From positions 333,642-397,641 of the forward strand of contig NZ_BBLZ01000003.1 in NCBI RefSeq assembly GCF_000971195.1: a DNA stretch of 64,000 nt, written 5' to 3'. Shown here piece after piece: positions 55,277 through 63,971 of the stretch. Position numbers and translations under genes: made by a program. Source of the DNA: Demequina soli. Lineage in GTDB: Bacteria; Actinomycetota; Actinomycetes; Actinomycetales; Demequinaceae. How positions within the stretch are numbered: the stretch's first letter is position 1; each line of letters begins with the position of its first letter. A model generated the notes under the pieces. The model was given only the letters and a program-made list of their open reading frames with translations, did not search any database and had not been told where the DNA came from.

Positions 55277-55988
55277 GGACCCCTCCGGCGACCCCGATCG
55301 AGCGCCACGCGCCGTCGCGCGCGTCCAGTACCTGCAGCGTGCCGCGCAGCCCGGGCCCGGCGCCCGTGAGCAGCACGAGCGCCTGCGACGCCATCGCCGC
55401 GCCCACCTGACCGCACAGCGGGCCGAGCACCCCGCCGGCGTCGCACACCCCGAGGTCCGGGGCCGGCTCGGTCGGGAACAGGTCGCGCAGCGTGACACCG
55501 TCCCCGAACACCGTGACCTGGCCGAACCACCCCTGCACCGCACCCCACACGAGGGGCACGGCGCGCGCCTCGCACGCGTCGGCGACGGCCAGGCGCGAGG
55601 GCCACGTGTCGGTGCAGTCGAGCACGAGGTCGTGGCCGTCGAGCAGGTCCTCCGCGGTACCGGCGGACAGCCGCGCCTCCACCGCGCGCACCTCGACCCC
55701 GGGCGCGACCCGGGCGAGCGCGGATGTGGCGGCGGAGACCTTGGCAAGCCCCGCGTCGTCCGGGCCGAACAGCACCTGGCGGTGAAGGTTCGACACCGCG
55801 ACACGGTCCGAGTCGATCAGCGTGAGCGCGCCGACGCCCGCCGCGGCGAGGTACAGCGCCGCCGGGCATCCCAGCCCACCCACCCCGACGATCGCGACGC
55901 GCGCACGCGCGAGCGCCTCCTGGCCGGCCTCGCCGAACCCGGGCAGTGCCCGCTGGCGGACGTATGCGTCAGCTCCCACCTGCGTCAC
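55269..55988 (-). CDS. moeB: ThiF/MoeB-type adenylyltransferase
   Basis: E1-like enzyme that adenylates a ubiquitin-like carrier, here most likely MoaD. 239 residues: nucleotide motif VGVGGLGCPAALYLAAAG, SNLHRQVLF, DCTDTWPSRL and the loop GVCDAGGVLGPLCG with the candidate cysteine. No rhodanese domain, so sulphur donation must come from another protein. ThiS activation is also possible. Context next to moeA-moaC-moaD favours MoeB. Confidence 0.88.
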   Translation of the reverse strand: MTQVGADAYVRQRALPGFGEAGQEALARARVAIVGVGGLGCPAALYLAAAGVGALTLIDSDRVAVSNLHRQVLFGPDDAGLAKVSAATSALARVAPGVEVRAVEARLSAGTAEDLLDGHDLVLDCTDTWPSRLAVADACEARAVPLVWGAVQGWFGQVTVFGDGVTLRDLFPTEPAPDLGVCDAGGVLGPLCGQVGAAMASQALVLLTGAGPGLRGTLQVLDARDGAWRSIGVAGGVRA

Positions 55989-56664
55989 GGTACCGGTCCA
56001 GCACGATCTCCACGAGGCGGGGATGCGGCGCGAGCGGGGCGGTCACGTGGTCGGCCCCCGACTCGGCGAGCCGCTTCTGGAAGAAGCCCGGTGCCAGGAG
56101 GAACGATGCGACGGCCACCTCGAAGTCCTCGCCGTTGGCGCGCGCGTCGGCCACCGCATCGGCCACCGTCGGGTGGATGCCCGCGGCGTAGCCGATGCGC
56201 ACCGGCCCGCTCCAGCGGGCGCGGAGCATCTCGGCGGCCGCCTCCGTGTCGGCCTGGCTGCGCGGGTCCGAGGACCCGGCCGCCGCGAGGATCAGGGTGG
56301 CGGTCTCCGGGATGTGCGCCTCGTGGATGCGCTCCATCACGATGTCGATGAGCCGCGTGTCGGGTCCGAGCGCGGTCGCCGCGACGATGTCGTCGCGACC
56401 ATGCACCGCCTCGGCGATGTCGTGGTAGACGTGGTATCCGCCGCCGAGCAGCAGCGGCACCACGACCGCCGCGGTGCCCGCTCCCGCCGGCGCGGTGTCG
56501 ATGGCCTCGACCACGTCGGCGACGAACGGCCCGTGGACGTCGACGAAGGCCTCGCGCACGTCCGTCTCGGGCAGCGCCGCGCGGACGTCCTCGACGAGCC
56601 TGCGGATGGCCGCCTGGCCGTCCTCGTCGCGTGTGCCGTGCGCGCACCCGATGAGCACGCTCAT
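55969..56664 (-). CDS. Sirohydrochlorin chelatase (CbiX/SirB type)
   Basis: 231 residues. Two halves of CbiX character: LIGCAHGTRDEDGQAAI with the metal-binding His, VVVPLLLGGGYHVYHDI with the second His, then a degenerate repeat (AVASFLLAPGFF). It would insert Fe2+ into sirohydrochlorin to make siroheme. Start ATG at 56664 with GGGAG upstream. The longer frame to 56703 would translate a 10-mer copy (56680). The cobA gene, which makes the substrate precursor, is next. Confidence 0.9.
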   Translation of the reverse strand: MSVLIGCAHGTRDEDGQAAIRRLVEDVRAALPETDVREAFVDVHGPFVADVVEAIDTAPAGAGTAAVVVPLLLGGGYHVYHDIAEAVHGRDDIVAATALGPDTRLIDIVMERIHEAHIPETATLILAAAGSSDPRSQADTEAAAEMLRARWSGPVRIGYAAGIHPTVADAVADARANGEDFEVAVASFLLAPGFFQKRLAESGADHVTAPLAPHPRLVEIVLDRYRDAGGS

Positions 56665-56739
56665 GCTCCCGTCCCGTCCCGCATCGTCCCCCCTGTCAGC
56701 CACCGCTCACCCGATGCCACCCGGACCTCCTCGTCAGGA

Positions 56740-57960
56740 CTAGTGCTCCGGCGTCGCGGCGATCTCCGAGGCCAGCAGGTCCGGTCGTGCGACGTCTCCG
56801 ACGACGATAATGGCGGGAGGTTTCACCCCTGTTTCTGCCGCGATAAGAACTATGTCGTGGAGGTTGCCGCGAGTGACACGCTCGTCGGCGGTGGTCCCGG
56901 ACTCGATGATCGCGACGGGTGTGGCGGGGTCCGCGCCGCCCGCGAGACCGGCCGCCACGATGTCCGGCAGCGCCTTGACGCCCATGAGGACCACGACCGT
57001 GGTGCCGTGCGCCATCGCCGCCACGGCGGCCGGGGCCGCGCCCGCGTGACCGCTGGTGACCAGCACCGAGGTGGACACGCCTCGCTGCGTCACGGGGATG
57101 CCCACCCGGGCCGGCACGGACAGCGCCGAGGTCACGCCGGGCACCACCTCGACCGGCACGCCGGCCTCGAGGCACGCGTGGACCTCCTCGCCGCCCCTGC
57201 CGAGCACGAACGGGTCGCCGCCCTTGAGGCGCACCACCGTCCTGCCCGCGCGCGCGTGGGACACGAGGATGCGGTTGATCTGGTCCTGCGGGACCGGATG
57301 GTTGTCGGGAGACTTGCCGACGTTGATCACCTCGACGTCGTACGGCACCGCGACGAGCAGCTCGGTCGCCCCCAGGCGGTCCGTCACCACCACGTCGGCC
57401 TCGGACAGCGCCTGCCGTCCGCGCACCGTGATGAGGCCCGGGTCGCCGGGACCCGAGCCTACGAGGATGACCCGGCCCTCGCCGGGGCGGCGACGGCGCA
57501 GGTCGACCTCGCCGGCGTCGATGTGCGCCGCGACCGCGTCGCGGACCGCGCGGATGCGGCGCGGGTCGGGGCTGTCCGTCGACACCACTCCGACGAGCAG
57601 GTCGCCGTGGCGGGACGTGGCCGCCTGGCGCGCGGAGCCGCGCGACGCGTCGGACGAGTCGATGCAGAACACGCGTCGCGCCTCCGCCCAGGCCGCGACC
57701 TCGGCGTTCACCGCGGAGTCGTCGGTGGCGGCGAGCACCAGCCACGCGTCGTCCAGGTCGGCCTCCTCGACGCGCCGCGCGACCCATTCGAGGTCGCCGT
57801 GCGCGGCGTGGCCGCGCAGGTCGTCGGAGGCCTCCGGGGCGACGATGCGCACGCGGGCGCCCTCGGCGAGGAACCGGCGCACGCGTCGGGTCGCGGTGGC
57901 GCCGCCACCCGCGATCACCACGCGGCGCCCGCGGAGGTCGAGGCCGAGGAGAGCGGTCAC
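56740..57960 (-). CDS. cobA: CysG-like uroporphyrinogen-III methyltransferase / precorrin-2 dehydrogenase
   Basis: 406-residue fusion. The N-terminal Rossmann domain (about 1-150; VIAGGGATATRRVRRFL) would oxidise precorrin-2. The C-terminal SUMT domain (about 165-400) has VGSGPGDPGLITVRG, RLKGGDPFVLGRGGEE and PVTQRGVSTS. Together they turn uroporphyrinogen III into sirohydrochlorin, which the adjacent chelatase finishes. GTG at 57960. The longer frame beyond is a shadow of hemL. A 103-bp gap to hemL holds nothing I recognise. Confidence 0.94.
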   Translation of the reverse strand: MTALLGLDLRGRRVVIAGGGATATRRVRRFLAEGARVRIVAPEASDDLRGHAAHGDLEWVARRVEEADLDDAWLVLAATDDSAVNAEVAAWAEARRVFCIDSSDASRGSARQAATSRHGDLLVGVVSTDSPDPRRIRAVRDAVAAHIDAGEVDLRRRRPGEGRVILVGSGPGDPGLITVRGRQALSEADVVVTDRLGATELLVAVPYDVEVINVGKSPDNHPVPQDQINRILVSHARAGRTVVRLKGGDPFVLGRGGEEVHACLEAGVPVEVVPGVTSALSVPARVGIPVTQRGVSTSVLVTSGHAGAAPAAVAAMAHGTTVVVLMGVKALPDIVAAGLAGGADPATPVAIIESGTTADERVTRGNLHDIVLIAAETGVKPPAIIVVGDVARPDLLASEIAATPEH

Positions 57961-58063
57961 GCGGCACCTGCCCGAGGGGTCGTCATCGGGCCATTGTGGC
58001 GGTCGCGCGGGGCGCGGCCAAGTCGCGTACCCCACCCGGTATCCGGGCAGGCACGCGGCGGGG

Positions 58064-59377
58064 TCAGACCCGCGCCGCGACCTCCGAGTCCGCCCAGTGG
58101 GCGACAGTGGAGACGATGTGGCGCACGTCGTGGGCCGTGTGCGCGGCGGAGACGAACCACGCCTCGTAGGCGCTCGGCGGCAGCGCGACGCCCTCGCGGC
58201 GCAGCGCGTGGAACAGCCGCGCGAACGCCTCGGTGTCCTGGCGGGACACCTCCTCGAACGTGGTCGGGGCCTCGGACAGGCCGAGGAAGATCGAGAACAG
58301 CGTGCCCGCGCGACCCACGGCGTGCGTGATGCCACGCTCGGTCAGGGCGCCCGAGACGCCCTCGAGCAGGGTCGACGCGACCTTCGCGACCTGCGCGTGG
58401 ACCTCGTCGGTGAGCAGGCGCATCGTCGCGAGGCCCGCGGCGACCGCGACGGGGTTCCCCGACAGCGTGCCCGCCTGGTAGACGGGGCCGAGCGGCGCGA
58501 GCTGCTCCATGAGGTCGCGGCGGCCGCCGAGCGCGGCGACCGGGAGCCCGCCGCCGATGACCTTGCCGAACGTGACCAGGTCGGGCGTCCACGGGTCGAG
58601 GCCCGCAGCGAGGTCGTGGTCGCGCTCGACGCCCCAGTAGCCGGAGGGGCCGGCGCGGAAGCCCGTGAGGACCTCGTCGAGGATCATCACGGCGCCCTCG
58701 TTGCGGCACAGCGTCGAGATAAGGCGGTTGAAGCCCGCGGGCGGCTGGATGACACCCATGTTGGCGGGCGCCGCCTCGACGATGACGGCGGCGATCTCCG
58801 CGCCGTGCTCCGCGAACGCGTCGGTGAGCGCGGCCTCGTCGCCGTAGGGCAGCACGATCGTGTCCCCCGCGGAGCCGCGCGTGACGCCGGCCGAGTCCGG
58901 CACGCCCGCGGTCGCGAGGCCCGAGCCCGCCGCGACCAGGAGCGCGTCCGAGTGGCCGTGGTAGCAGCCCGCGAACTTGATGAACTTGTCCCGTCCTGTC
59001 GCGGCGCGCGCGAGGCGGATCGCGGTCATGGTCGCCTCGGTGCCGGTCGACACCAGGCGGACCCGCTCGGCGGGCGCGTAGCGGTCGCGGATGATCTCCG
59101 CGAGCTCGACCTCGGCCTCGGTGGTGGCGCCGAAGGACAGCCCCTTCGCGGCGGCGGCCTGCACGGCGGCGACCACCTCGGGGTGCGCGTGACCCAGGAT
59201 GGCCGGGCCCCACGACGCCACGACGTCGATCATCTCGCGGCCGTCCGCGTCGACGATCCGGGACCCGCTCGCGGACGCGATCGGCACGGGCTCCCCGCCG
59301 ACGCCGTTCCAGGCGCGCACGGGCGAGTTCACGCCGCCGGGCAGGATCGCGCGGGCGCGCTCCGAGTACAAGGACAT
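58064..59377 (-). CDS. hemL: Glutamate-1-semialdehyde 2,1-aminomutase
   Basis: PLP enzyme making 5-aminolevulinate from glutamate-1-semialdehyde. 437 residues: ILPGGVNSPVRAWNGVGG, the cofactor region LDEVLTGFR and the Schiff-base lysine in TFGKVIGGGLPVAA (about residue 270). The ATG immediately follows the hemB stop (TGAATG). Its presence shows the C5 pathway, so hemA should be elsewhere in the genome. Confidence 0.97.
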   Translation of the reverse strand: MSLYSERARAILPGGVNSPVRAWNGVGGEPVPIASASGSRIVDADGREMIDVVASWGPAILGHAHPEVVAAVQAAAAKGLSFGATTEAEVELAEIIRDRYAPAERVRLVSTGTEATMTAIRLARAATGRDKFIKFAGCYHGHSDALLVAAGSGLATAGVPDSAGVTRGSAGDTIVLPYGDEAALTDAFAEHGAEIAAVIVEAAPANMGVIQPPAGFNRLISTLCRNEGAVMILDEVLTGFRAGPSGYWGVERDHDLAAGLDPWTPDLVTFGKVIGGGLPVAALGGRRDLMEQLAPLGPVYQAGTLSGNPVAVAAGLATMRLLTDEVHAQVAKVASTLLEGVSGALTERGITHAVGRAGTLFSIFLGLSEAPTTFEEVSRQDTEAFARLFHALRREGVALPPSAYEAWFVSAAHTAHDVRHIVSTVAHWADSEVAARV

Positions 59378-60352
59378 TCAGATCTCCTTGAGCCAGGCGG
59401 CGAGCTCGAGCGCCGCGTAGGTGACGACGATGTCGGCGCCGGCACGGCGCATCGACGTGAGGGCCTCGAGGTGCGAGGCGCGGCGGTCCAGCCAGCCGTT
59501 CGCGGCGGCCGCCTCGATCTGGGCGTACTCGCCCGACACGTGATAGGCCGCGACGGGCACGCGCGACTGCGCGGCGACCTCCGCGACCACGTCGAGGTAC
59601 GGCAGGGCGGGCTTCACCATGACGATGTCGGCGCCCTCGAGCTCGTCGAGCTCGGCCTCGTGCAGGCCCTGGCGGCCGTTCGCGGGGTCGATCTGGTAGG
59701 TGCGTCGGTCGCCCTGGAGCTGACTGTCGACGGCCTCGCGGAAGGGCCCGTAGAACGCGGACGCGTACTTGGCGGCGTAGGCGAGGATCGCGACGTCGGT
59801 GAACCCCTCCGCCTCGAGCGCCTCGCGCACCACCGCGGTCTGGTGGTCCATCATCCCGCTGAGCCCCAGCACGTGGGCGCCCGCGCGGGCCTGCGCGAGT
59901 CCCATCTCGGCGTAGACCTCGAGCGTGGCGTCGTTGTCGACCCGTCCGTCGGCGGACAGCACGCCGCAGTGGCCGTGGTCGGTGAACTCGTCGAGGCACA
60001 GGTCGGCCATGATGACGAGCCGGTCGCCCGCCGCGTCCGCCGCGACGGCGATGGCGCGGTTGAGGATCCCCTCGGGATCCACGGCCCCGGAGCCGCGCGC
60101 GTCGCGCACCGACGGGATCGCGAAGATCATGAGCCCGCCGAGGCCCGCGGCGATCGCGTCCTCGACCAGCCCGGGAACGGCCGCCAGCGGGTGCTGCGAG
60201 ACCCCAGGCAGCGACGTGATGGGGCGCGCCTCGGTCAGGTCCTCGTGCACGAAGACCGGCAGCACCAGCTCGGACGCGTGCGGGCGCACCTCGCGCACGA
60301 GGCGGCGCATCGCAGGCGTGGTGCGCAGGCGGCGCGGGCGGTACGAGGTCAT
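59378..60352 (-). CDS. hemB: Porphobilinogen synthase
   Basis: Joins two 5-aminolevulinates. 324 residues: MRRLVREVRPHASELVLPVF, the metal segment DLCLDEFTDHGHCG (a mixed Cys/Asp form), and the two lysines in YAAKYASAFYGPFR and VMVKPALPYLD. ATG at 60352 in ATGA overlap with hemD. The long frame to 60973 is an extension over hemD. Confidence 0.97.
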   Translation of the reverse strand: MTSYRPRRLRTTPAMRRLVREVRPHASELVLPVFVHEDLTEARPITSLPGVSQHPLAAVPGLVEDAIAAGLGGLMIFAIPSVRDARGSGAVDPEGILNRAIAVAADAAGDRLVIMADLCLDEFTDHGHCGVLSADGRVDNDATLEVYAEMGLAQARAGAHVLGLSGMMDHQTAVVREALEAEGFTDVAILAYAAKYASAFYGPFREAVDSQLQGDRRTYQIDPANGRQGLHEAELDELEGADIVMVKPALPYLDVVAEVAAQSRVPVAAYHVSGEYAQIEAAAANGWLDRRASHLEALTSMRRAGADIVVTYAALELAAWLKEI

Positions 60353-61131
60353 GCGTGGTCCTCCTTCGAGGCGGCGGGATCGAGCGCCGCGTCGAGCGCG
60401 GCCCGGATCCCAGCGTAGGTCGGCGTGTCGGCGACGGCGTCCACGGTCAGCCCGGCGGCGCGGGCCCCGGCCTCCGTGGTGCGCCCGATGGCGACGATGC
60501 GCGTGCCGGGGGCGACGCGCGGGCAGGCGGCGGCGAAGCGCTCGGCGACCGAGCCGGACGTCAGCAGCACGGCGTCGAACCCGCCGCCCGCGACCGCGGC
60601 GACCGTCGCATCGTCCATCCCGGGACCGTCGACGGTGCGGTACGCCTCGATCGCGTCGACCTCCCAGCCCTTGCGGGCGAGCCCGCGCGCCAGGACGGGC
60701 GAGGCGAGGTTGCCCAGCGGCGCGAGGACGCGGCCCTCGCCCGACGGGAAGGACTCGACGATGCCGCGGGCGTCCGCCCGGTCCGACGGCACCAGGTCGA
60801 CCGCGAGCCCGACCTCGGCGCACACGCGCCGGGTGGCCTCCCCCACCGTCGCGACGCGCGCGGCGGGCTGGGGCGCGGCGAGGGTGCGGCCATGGGCGCG
60901 CGCGACGCGGTCCATCGCGAGCACCGCGTTCCGGCTGGTGACGGCCATCCACGCGTAATCCCCCGCGAGCCACGCGAGGGTCGCCGCCTCGAGCGCGGCG
61001 GCGTCGGCGGGGGGCGCGATCGCGATGAACGCGACCGGCGTGACGAGCGCGCCCTCGGCCGCGAGGTCGTCGGCGAAGGCGGTGCGCTCCGCGGTCACGG
61101 GGACCAGCAGGCGGCGCCCGGCGAGGCTCAC
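60349..61131 (-). CDS. hemD: Uroporphyrinogen-III synthase
   Basis: Closes hydroxymethylbilane into uroporphyrinogen III, the branch point for haem and siroheme. 260 residues of low conservation in this family. Seen: WMAVTSRNAVLAMDRV, RVATVGEATRRVC and a late DAVLLTSGSVAERF that fits the hinge region. The call relies also on position between hemC and hemB with overlaps on both sides. A 10-mer copy gives MDDATV. Confidence 0.9.
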   Translation of the reverse strand: MSLAGRRLLVPVTAERTAFADDLAAEGALVTPVAFIAIAPPADAAALEAATLAWLAGDYAWMAVTSRNAVLAMDRVARAHGRTLAAPQPAARVATVGEATRRVCAEVGLAVDLVPSDRADARGIVESFPSGEGRVLAPLGNLASPVLARGLARKGWEVDAIEAYRTVDGPGMDDATVAAVAGGGFDAVLLTSGSVAERFAAACPRVAPGTRIVAIGRTTEAGARAAGLTVDAVADTPTYAGIRAALDAALDPAASKEDHA

Positions 61132-62045
61132 GCGCGGCCCATGAGCTTCTCGGCGCCGCGGCCCAGCAGCGAGAAGCCGCTCTGGCGGCCGATCGCGGCG
61201 GCCTCGGCCAGCACGCCGGAGTTCCGCTCGTTGAGGGCGAGCCGGCCGTCCTGGCCGATCACGCGCGTGTGCAGCGTGAGGCGGTCACCGTCGACGGTCG
61301 CGTGCGCGGCGACGGGCGCGGCGCAGCCGGCGTCGAGGACGCGCAGCGCCTCGCGCTCGGCGGTCACGCACGCGCGGGTGGCGGCGTGGTCGAGCGTGGC
61401 CAGCAGCTCCCGCAGGGCGTCCGACGCGTCGGAGCGGATCTCGATCGCGAGCGCACCCTGGCCCGGCGCGGGCACCATCGCGGAGACCGACAGCGGCTCG
61501 GTCGCGTCGGCGGCGCGGCCCAGGCGGTTGAGGCCGGCCGCGGCGAGCACCACGCCGTCGAGGTCGTCCCCGATGTGGCCCAGGCGGGTGTCGACATTGC
61601 CGCGCAGCGGCCGGACGTCGAGGTCGGGGCGCACCGCGAGCAGCTGCGCGGCGCGGCGCGGGGAGCCCGTGCCGATGCTCGCCCCGTGGGGCAGCTCCAC
61701 GAGCGTGCGGCCGTCGGTGCACAGCGCGTCGCGCGGGTCCTCGCGCTCGGGGATCGCGACCACGTCGAGACCCGGGTAGGGCTGGGTGGGGACGTCCTTG
61801 AGGGAGTGGACGATGAAGTCGCAGTCGTCCGCGAGCAGCGCCTCGCGCAGCGCGGTGACGAAGACGCCGGTCTGCGACAGGCCCACGAGCGAGCCGCGGT
61901 CCACGTCGCCCTTGGTGGTGACCGTGACCAGCTCGACGGTCGCCTCCACGCCGGCCTCGCGGGCCGCCGCGACCACCGCATCGGCGAACTGCCCCGACTG
62001 TGCCGTCGCGAGCGCGGATCCACGGGTGCCGAGGCGGAGATTCAT
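61128..62045 (-). CDS. hemC: Hydroxymethylbilane synthase
   Basis: Polymerises four porphobilinogens. 305 residues starting MNLRLGTRGSALATAQSGQF. Seen: HSLKDVPTQPYPGLDVVAI, GTGSPRRAAQLLAVRPDL, RGNVDTRLGHI, and the dipyrromethane cofactor cysteine in DAGCAAPVAAHA (about residue 235). Start at 62045 is set by a TACCCT box seven bases upstream. An earlier GTG/ATG at 62075 is rejected. First gene of hemC-hemD-hemB-hemL. Confidence 0.96.
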   Translation of the reverse strand: MNLRLGTRGSALATAQSGQFADAVVAAAREAGVEATVELVTVTTKGDVDRGSLVGLSQTGVFVTALREALLADDCDFIVHSLKDVPTQPYPGLDVVAIPEREDPRDALCTDGRTLVELPHGASIGTGSPRRAAQLLAVRPDLDVRPLRGNVDTRLGHIGDDLDGVVLAAAGLNRLGRAADATEPLSVSAMVPAPGQGALAIEIRSDASDALRELLATLDHAATRACVTAEREALRVLDAGCAAPVAAHATVDGDRLTLHTRVIGQDGRLALNERNSGVLAEAAAIGRQSGFSLLGRGAEKLMGRA

Positions 62046-62052
62046 GCGGTCA

Positions 62053-62058
62053 AGGGTA
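62053..62058 (-). promoter_or_regulatory. Leaderless -10 box of the hem operon
   Basis: TACCCT on the minus strand, seven bases before the ATG at 62045. It lies in the 40-bp gap after the MFS gene, so the hem genes can be expressed independently of the regulator-permease pair. Confidence 0.55.
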
Positions 62059-62085
62059 GTCGCCGCGCGCGGCACCCCGTGCCCA

Positions 62086-63300
62086 TCAGCGGCGGTAGCC
62101 GGGCCCCACGAAGACCAGCGCGACGGCCACGAGCGCGAGGCCCAGCGCCACCCACGCGGGCGCGACGAAGCCCAGACCGCCAGCGATGACGATCGCGCCC
62201 AGGCCCGTGCCCAGCACGGTCGCGGCGTTGAGCGCCGAGTGCGCGAGCGCCGCGCCCAGCGACGGCGACGTGTGGGTCGCGTCCATGAGGTGCGCCTGGG
62301 CGGCCTGCGAGAAGGTCTGGATGCACGCGCCGAGCAGCACGAGCGCGACGACGACCGGCCACCCGAGCGTGCCGACTAGCCCGAGCAGCAGCAGGGTCGC
62401 GGCCACCCCGATGATGCCGACCCGCGAGGTCAGCAGCACCGAGCGGTCGGTGAGGCGGCCGCCGAGGAACGCGCCCGCGGTCATGCCGAGCCCGAACAGC
62501 ACGAGGATCACTGTGACCGCGGTGCTCGAGAACCCGTTGGTCTCCTCGAGCAGCGGCACGATGTACGACTGCACGGCGCCGAGCCCCGCGAAGCCCACGG
62601 TCACGGTGAGGATCGCCGTCCACAGCACCTTGCCGCGCAGCGCCGCCAGGTCGCCGCGGAAGCCCCCTCCCGGGCTGCCCGGCACCGACGGCGCGAACGC
62701 CCACATGAGCACGAAGCCGAGCAGGCCGACCGCGGTCACGACCGCGTACGCGACGCGCCAGCCCGCGTGGACGGACAGCCACTGCATGCCGGGCACGCCG
62801 ATCACGGCCGCCGCCGTCAGCCCGTACATGAGCGTCGCGATCGCCTGACCGCGGCGCTCGGGGCCGAGCGCGAGCACGCCCACGTAGGTCGCGGTGCCGA
62901 GCAGCGCGCCGTGCGGGAGCCCGTTGAGGAAGCGGATCGCCATGAGCGTCTGCACGTTCGGCGCGAGCGCGGTGGCCGCAGCGGTGACCACGAAGAAGCC
63001 GGACATCGTCAGGAGCAGGCGGCGGCGGTTCCACCCCGCGAGCCCGACCATCAGCAGCGGCGCGCCGACCACCACGCCCAACGCGTACGCGACGATGGTC
63101 CAGCCCAGGGTGTCGACCGCGGTGCCGAGGTCGCTGGTCTGGTCGAGGATCACGCCGGCGGCACCCTGCTGCGACAGGCCTATCGCGAATCCCGCGACCA
63201 CGAACCCCGCGAGGACGAGCGCGGGGTTGGCGGCGTGGGCGGTGCGCGGCAGCAGCCAGCGCGGGGTACCGGCCTCGGAGGCCGGAGGCAGAGCGGTCAT
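62086..63300 (-). CDS. MFS transporter
   Basis: 404 residues with about twelve hydrophobic segments in two halves and the loop between helices 2 and 3 reading GWNRRRLLL rather than a canonical motif A. The FLNGLPHGALLGTATYVG stretch resembles AraJ/YdhP-type sugar or drug exporters. Substrate unknown. Its start is set at the stop of the DtxR-type regulator, so it is translated with it and may be metal-regulated. Confidence 0.88.
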   Translation of the reverse strand: MTALPPASEAGTPRWLLPRTAHAANPALVLAGFVVAGFAIGLSQQGAAGVILDQTSDLGTAVDTLGWTIVAYALGVVVGAPLLMVGLAGWNRRRLLLTMSGFFVVTAAATALAPNVQTLMAIRFLNGLPHGALLGTATYVGVLALGPERRGQAIATLMYGLTAAAVIGVPGMQWLSVHAGWRVAYAVVTAVGLLGFVLMWAFAPSVPGSPGGGFRGDLAALRGKVLWTAILTVTVGFAGLGAVQSYIVPLLEETNGFSSTAVTVILVLFGLGMTAGAFLGGRLTDRSVLLTSRVGIIGVAATLLLLGLVGTLGWPVVVALVLLGACIQTFSQAAQAHLMDATHTSPSLGAALAHSALNAATVLGTGLGAIVIAGGLGFVAPAWVALGLALVAVALVFVGPGYRR

Positions 63301-63971
63301 CAGCTACCTTGCGTGACGAGCCACACCGCGGACGCGGTGGCGGGCGGGACGACGATCACGGTCGCCTCCGCGGTCTCCACTCGGATCCCGCCGCCGTCGC
63401 CGGGGCCGTGCACGCGGATCGAGGCGTCCACCGTCAATCCTAGGGTCGCGAGGTCCCGCAGCACGCCGGGATCCGCGTCCGACAGCCGCACGACGGTCCA
63501 GTCGCCGGGCGCGGCATCGGCGAGGTTGGTGCCGTCGAGGGTGACGATGCGTCCCGCGGCCGTGGGGATGGGGTCGCCGTGGGGGTCGCGCGTGGGGTGG
63601 CCCAGCAGCCTGTCGATCGCGTCGATCATGCGGGCCGAGCACGCGTGCTCGAGCACCTCGGCCTCGTCGTGCACCTCGTCCCACGCATACCCCAGCTGGG
63701 TCACCAGGAACGTCTCGATGAGCCGGTGGCGGCGGACCATGTCGAGGGCCTGCCGCTCGCCCGCCTCGGTCAGCGTGATCGCGCCGTAGGGGCGGTGGTC
63801 GAGCAGTCCCGCCGCGACCAGCTTGCGCACGTTCTCCGAGACGGTCGGCGCGGACACCCCGAGCCGCTCCGCGAGGAGCTTGGTGGTGACGGGCGTGTCG
63901 GACCACTCGGTGGCGCTCCACACCACCTTGACGTAGTCCTGCGCGGTCGGCGTCAGCGGCGCGTCGGTCAT
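63300..63971 (-). CDS. DtxR/MntR-family metal-dependent regulator
   Basis: 223 residues. An N-terminal winged helix (TAQDYVKVVWSATEWSD, then LGVSAPTVSENVRKLVAAG) precedes a metal-binding and dimerisation domain with RHRLIETFLVTQLGYAWDEV and EVLEHACSARMIDAIDRLLG. These hold the ECS-type Glu, His, Glu and Cys ligands. A C-terminal FeoA/SH3-like domain ends the protein. DtxR (iron) and MntR (manganese) cannot be told apart safely. ATG at 63971 has GGGAGGGACG upstream. Confidence 0.93.
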   Translation of the reverse strand: MTDAPLTPTAQDYVKVVWSATEWSDTPVTTKLLAERLGVSAPTVSENVRKLVAAGLLDHRPYGAITLTEAGERQALDMVRRHRLIETFLVTQLGYAWDEVHDEAEVLEHACSARMIDAIDRLLGHPTRDPHGDPIPTAAGRIVTLDGTNLADAAPGDWTVVRLSDADPGVLRDLATLGLTVDASIRVHGPGDGGGIRVETAEATVIVVPPATASAVWLVTQGS

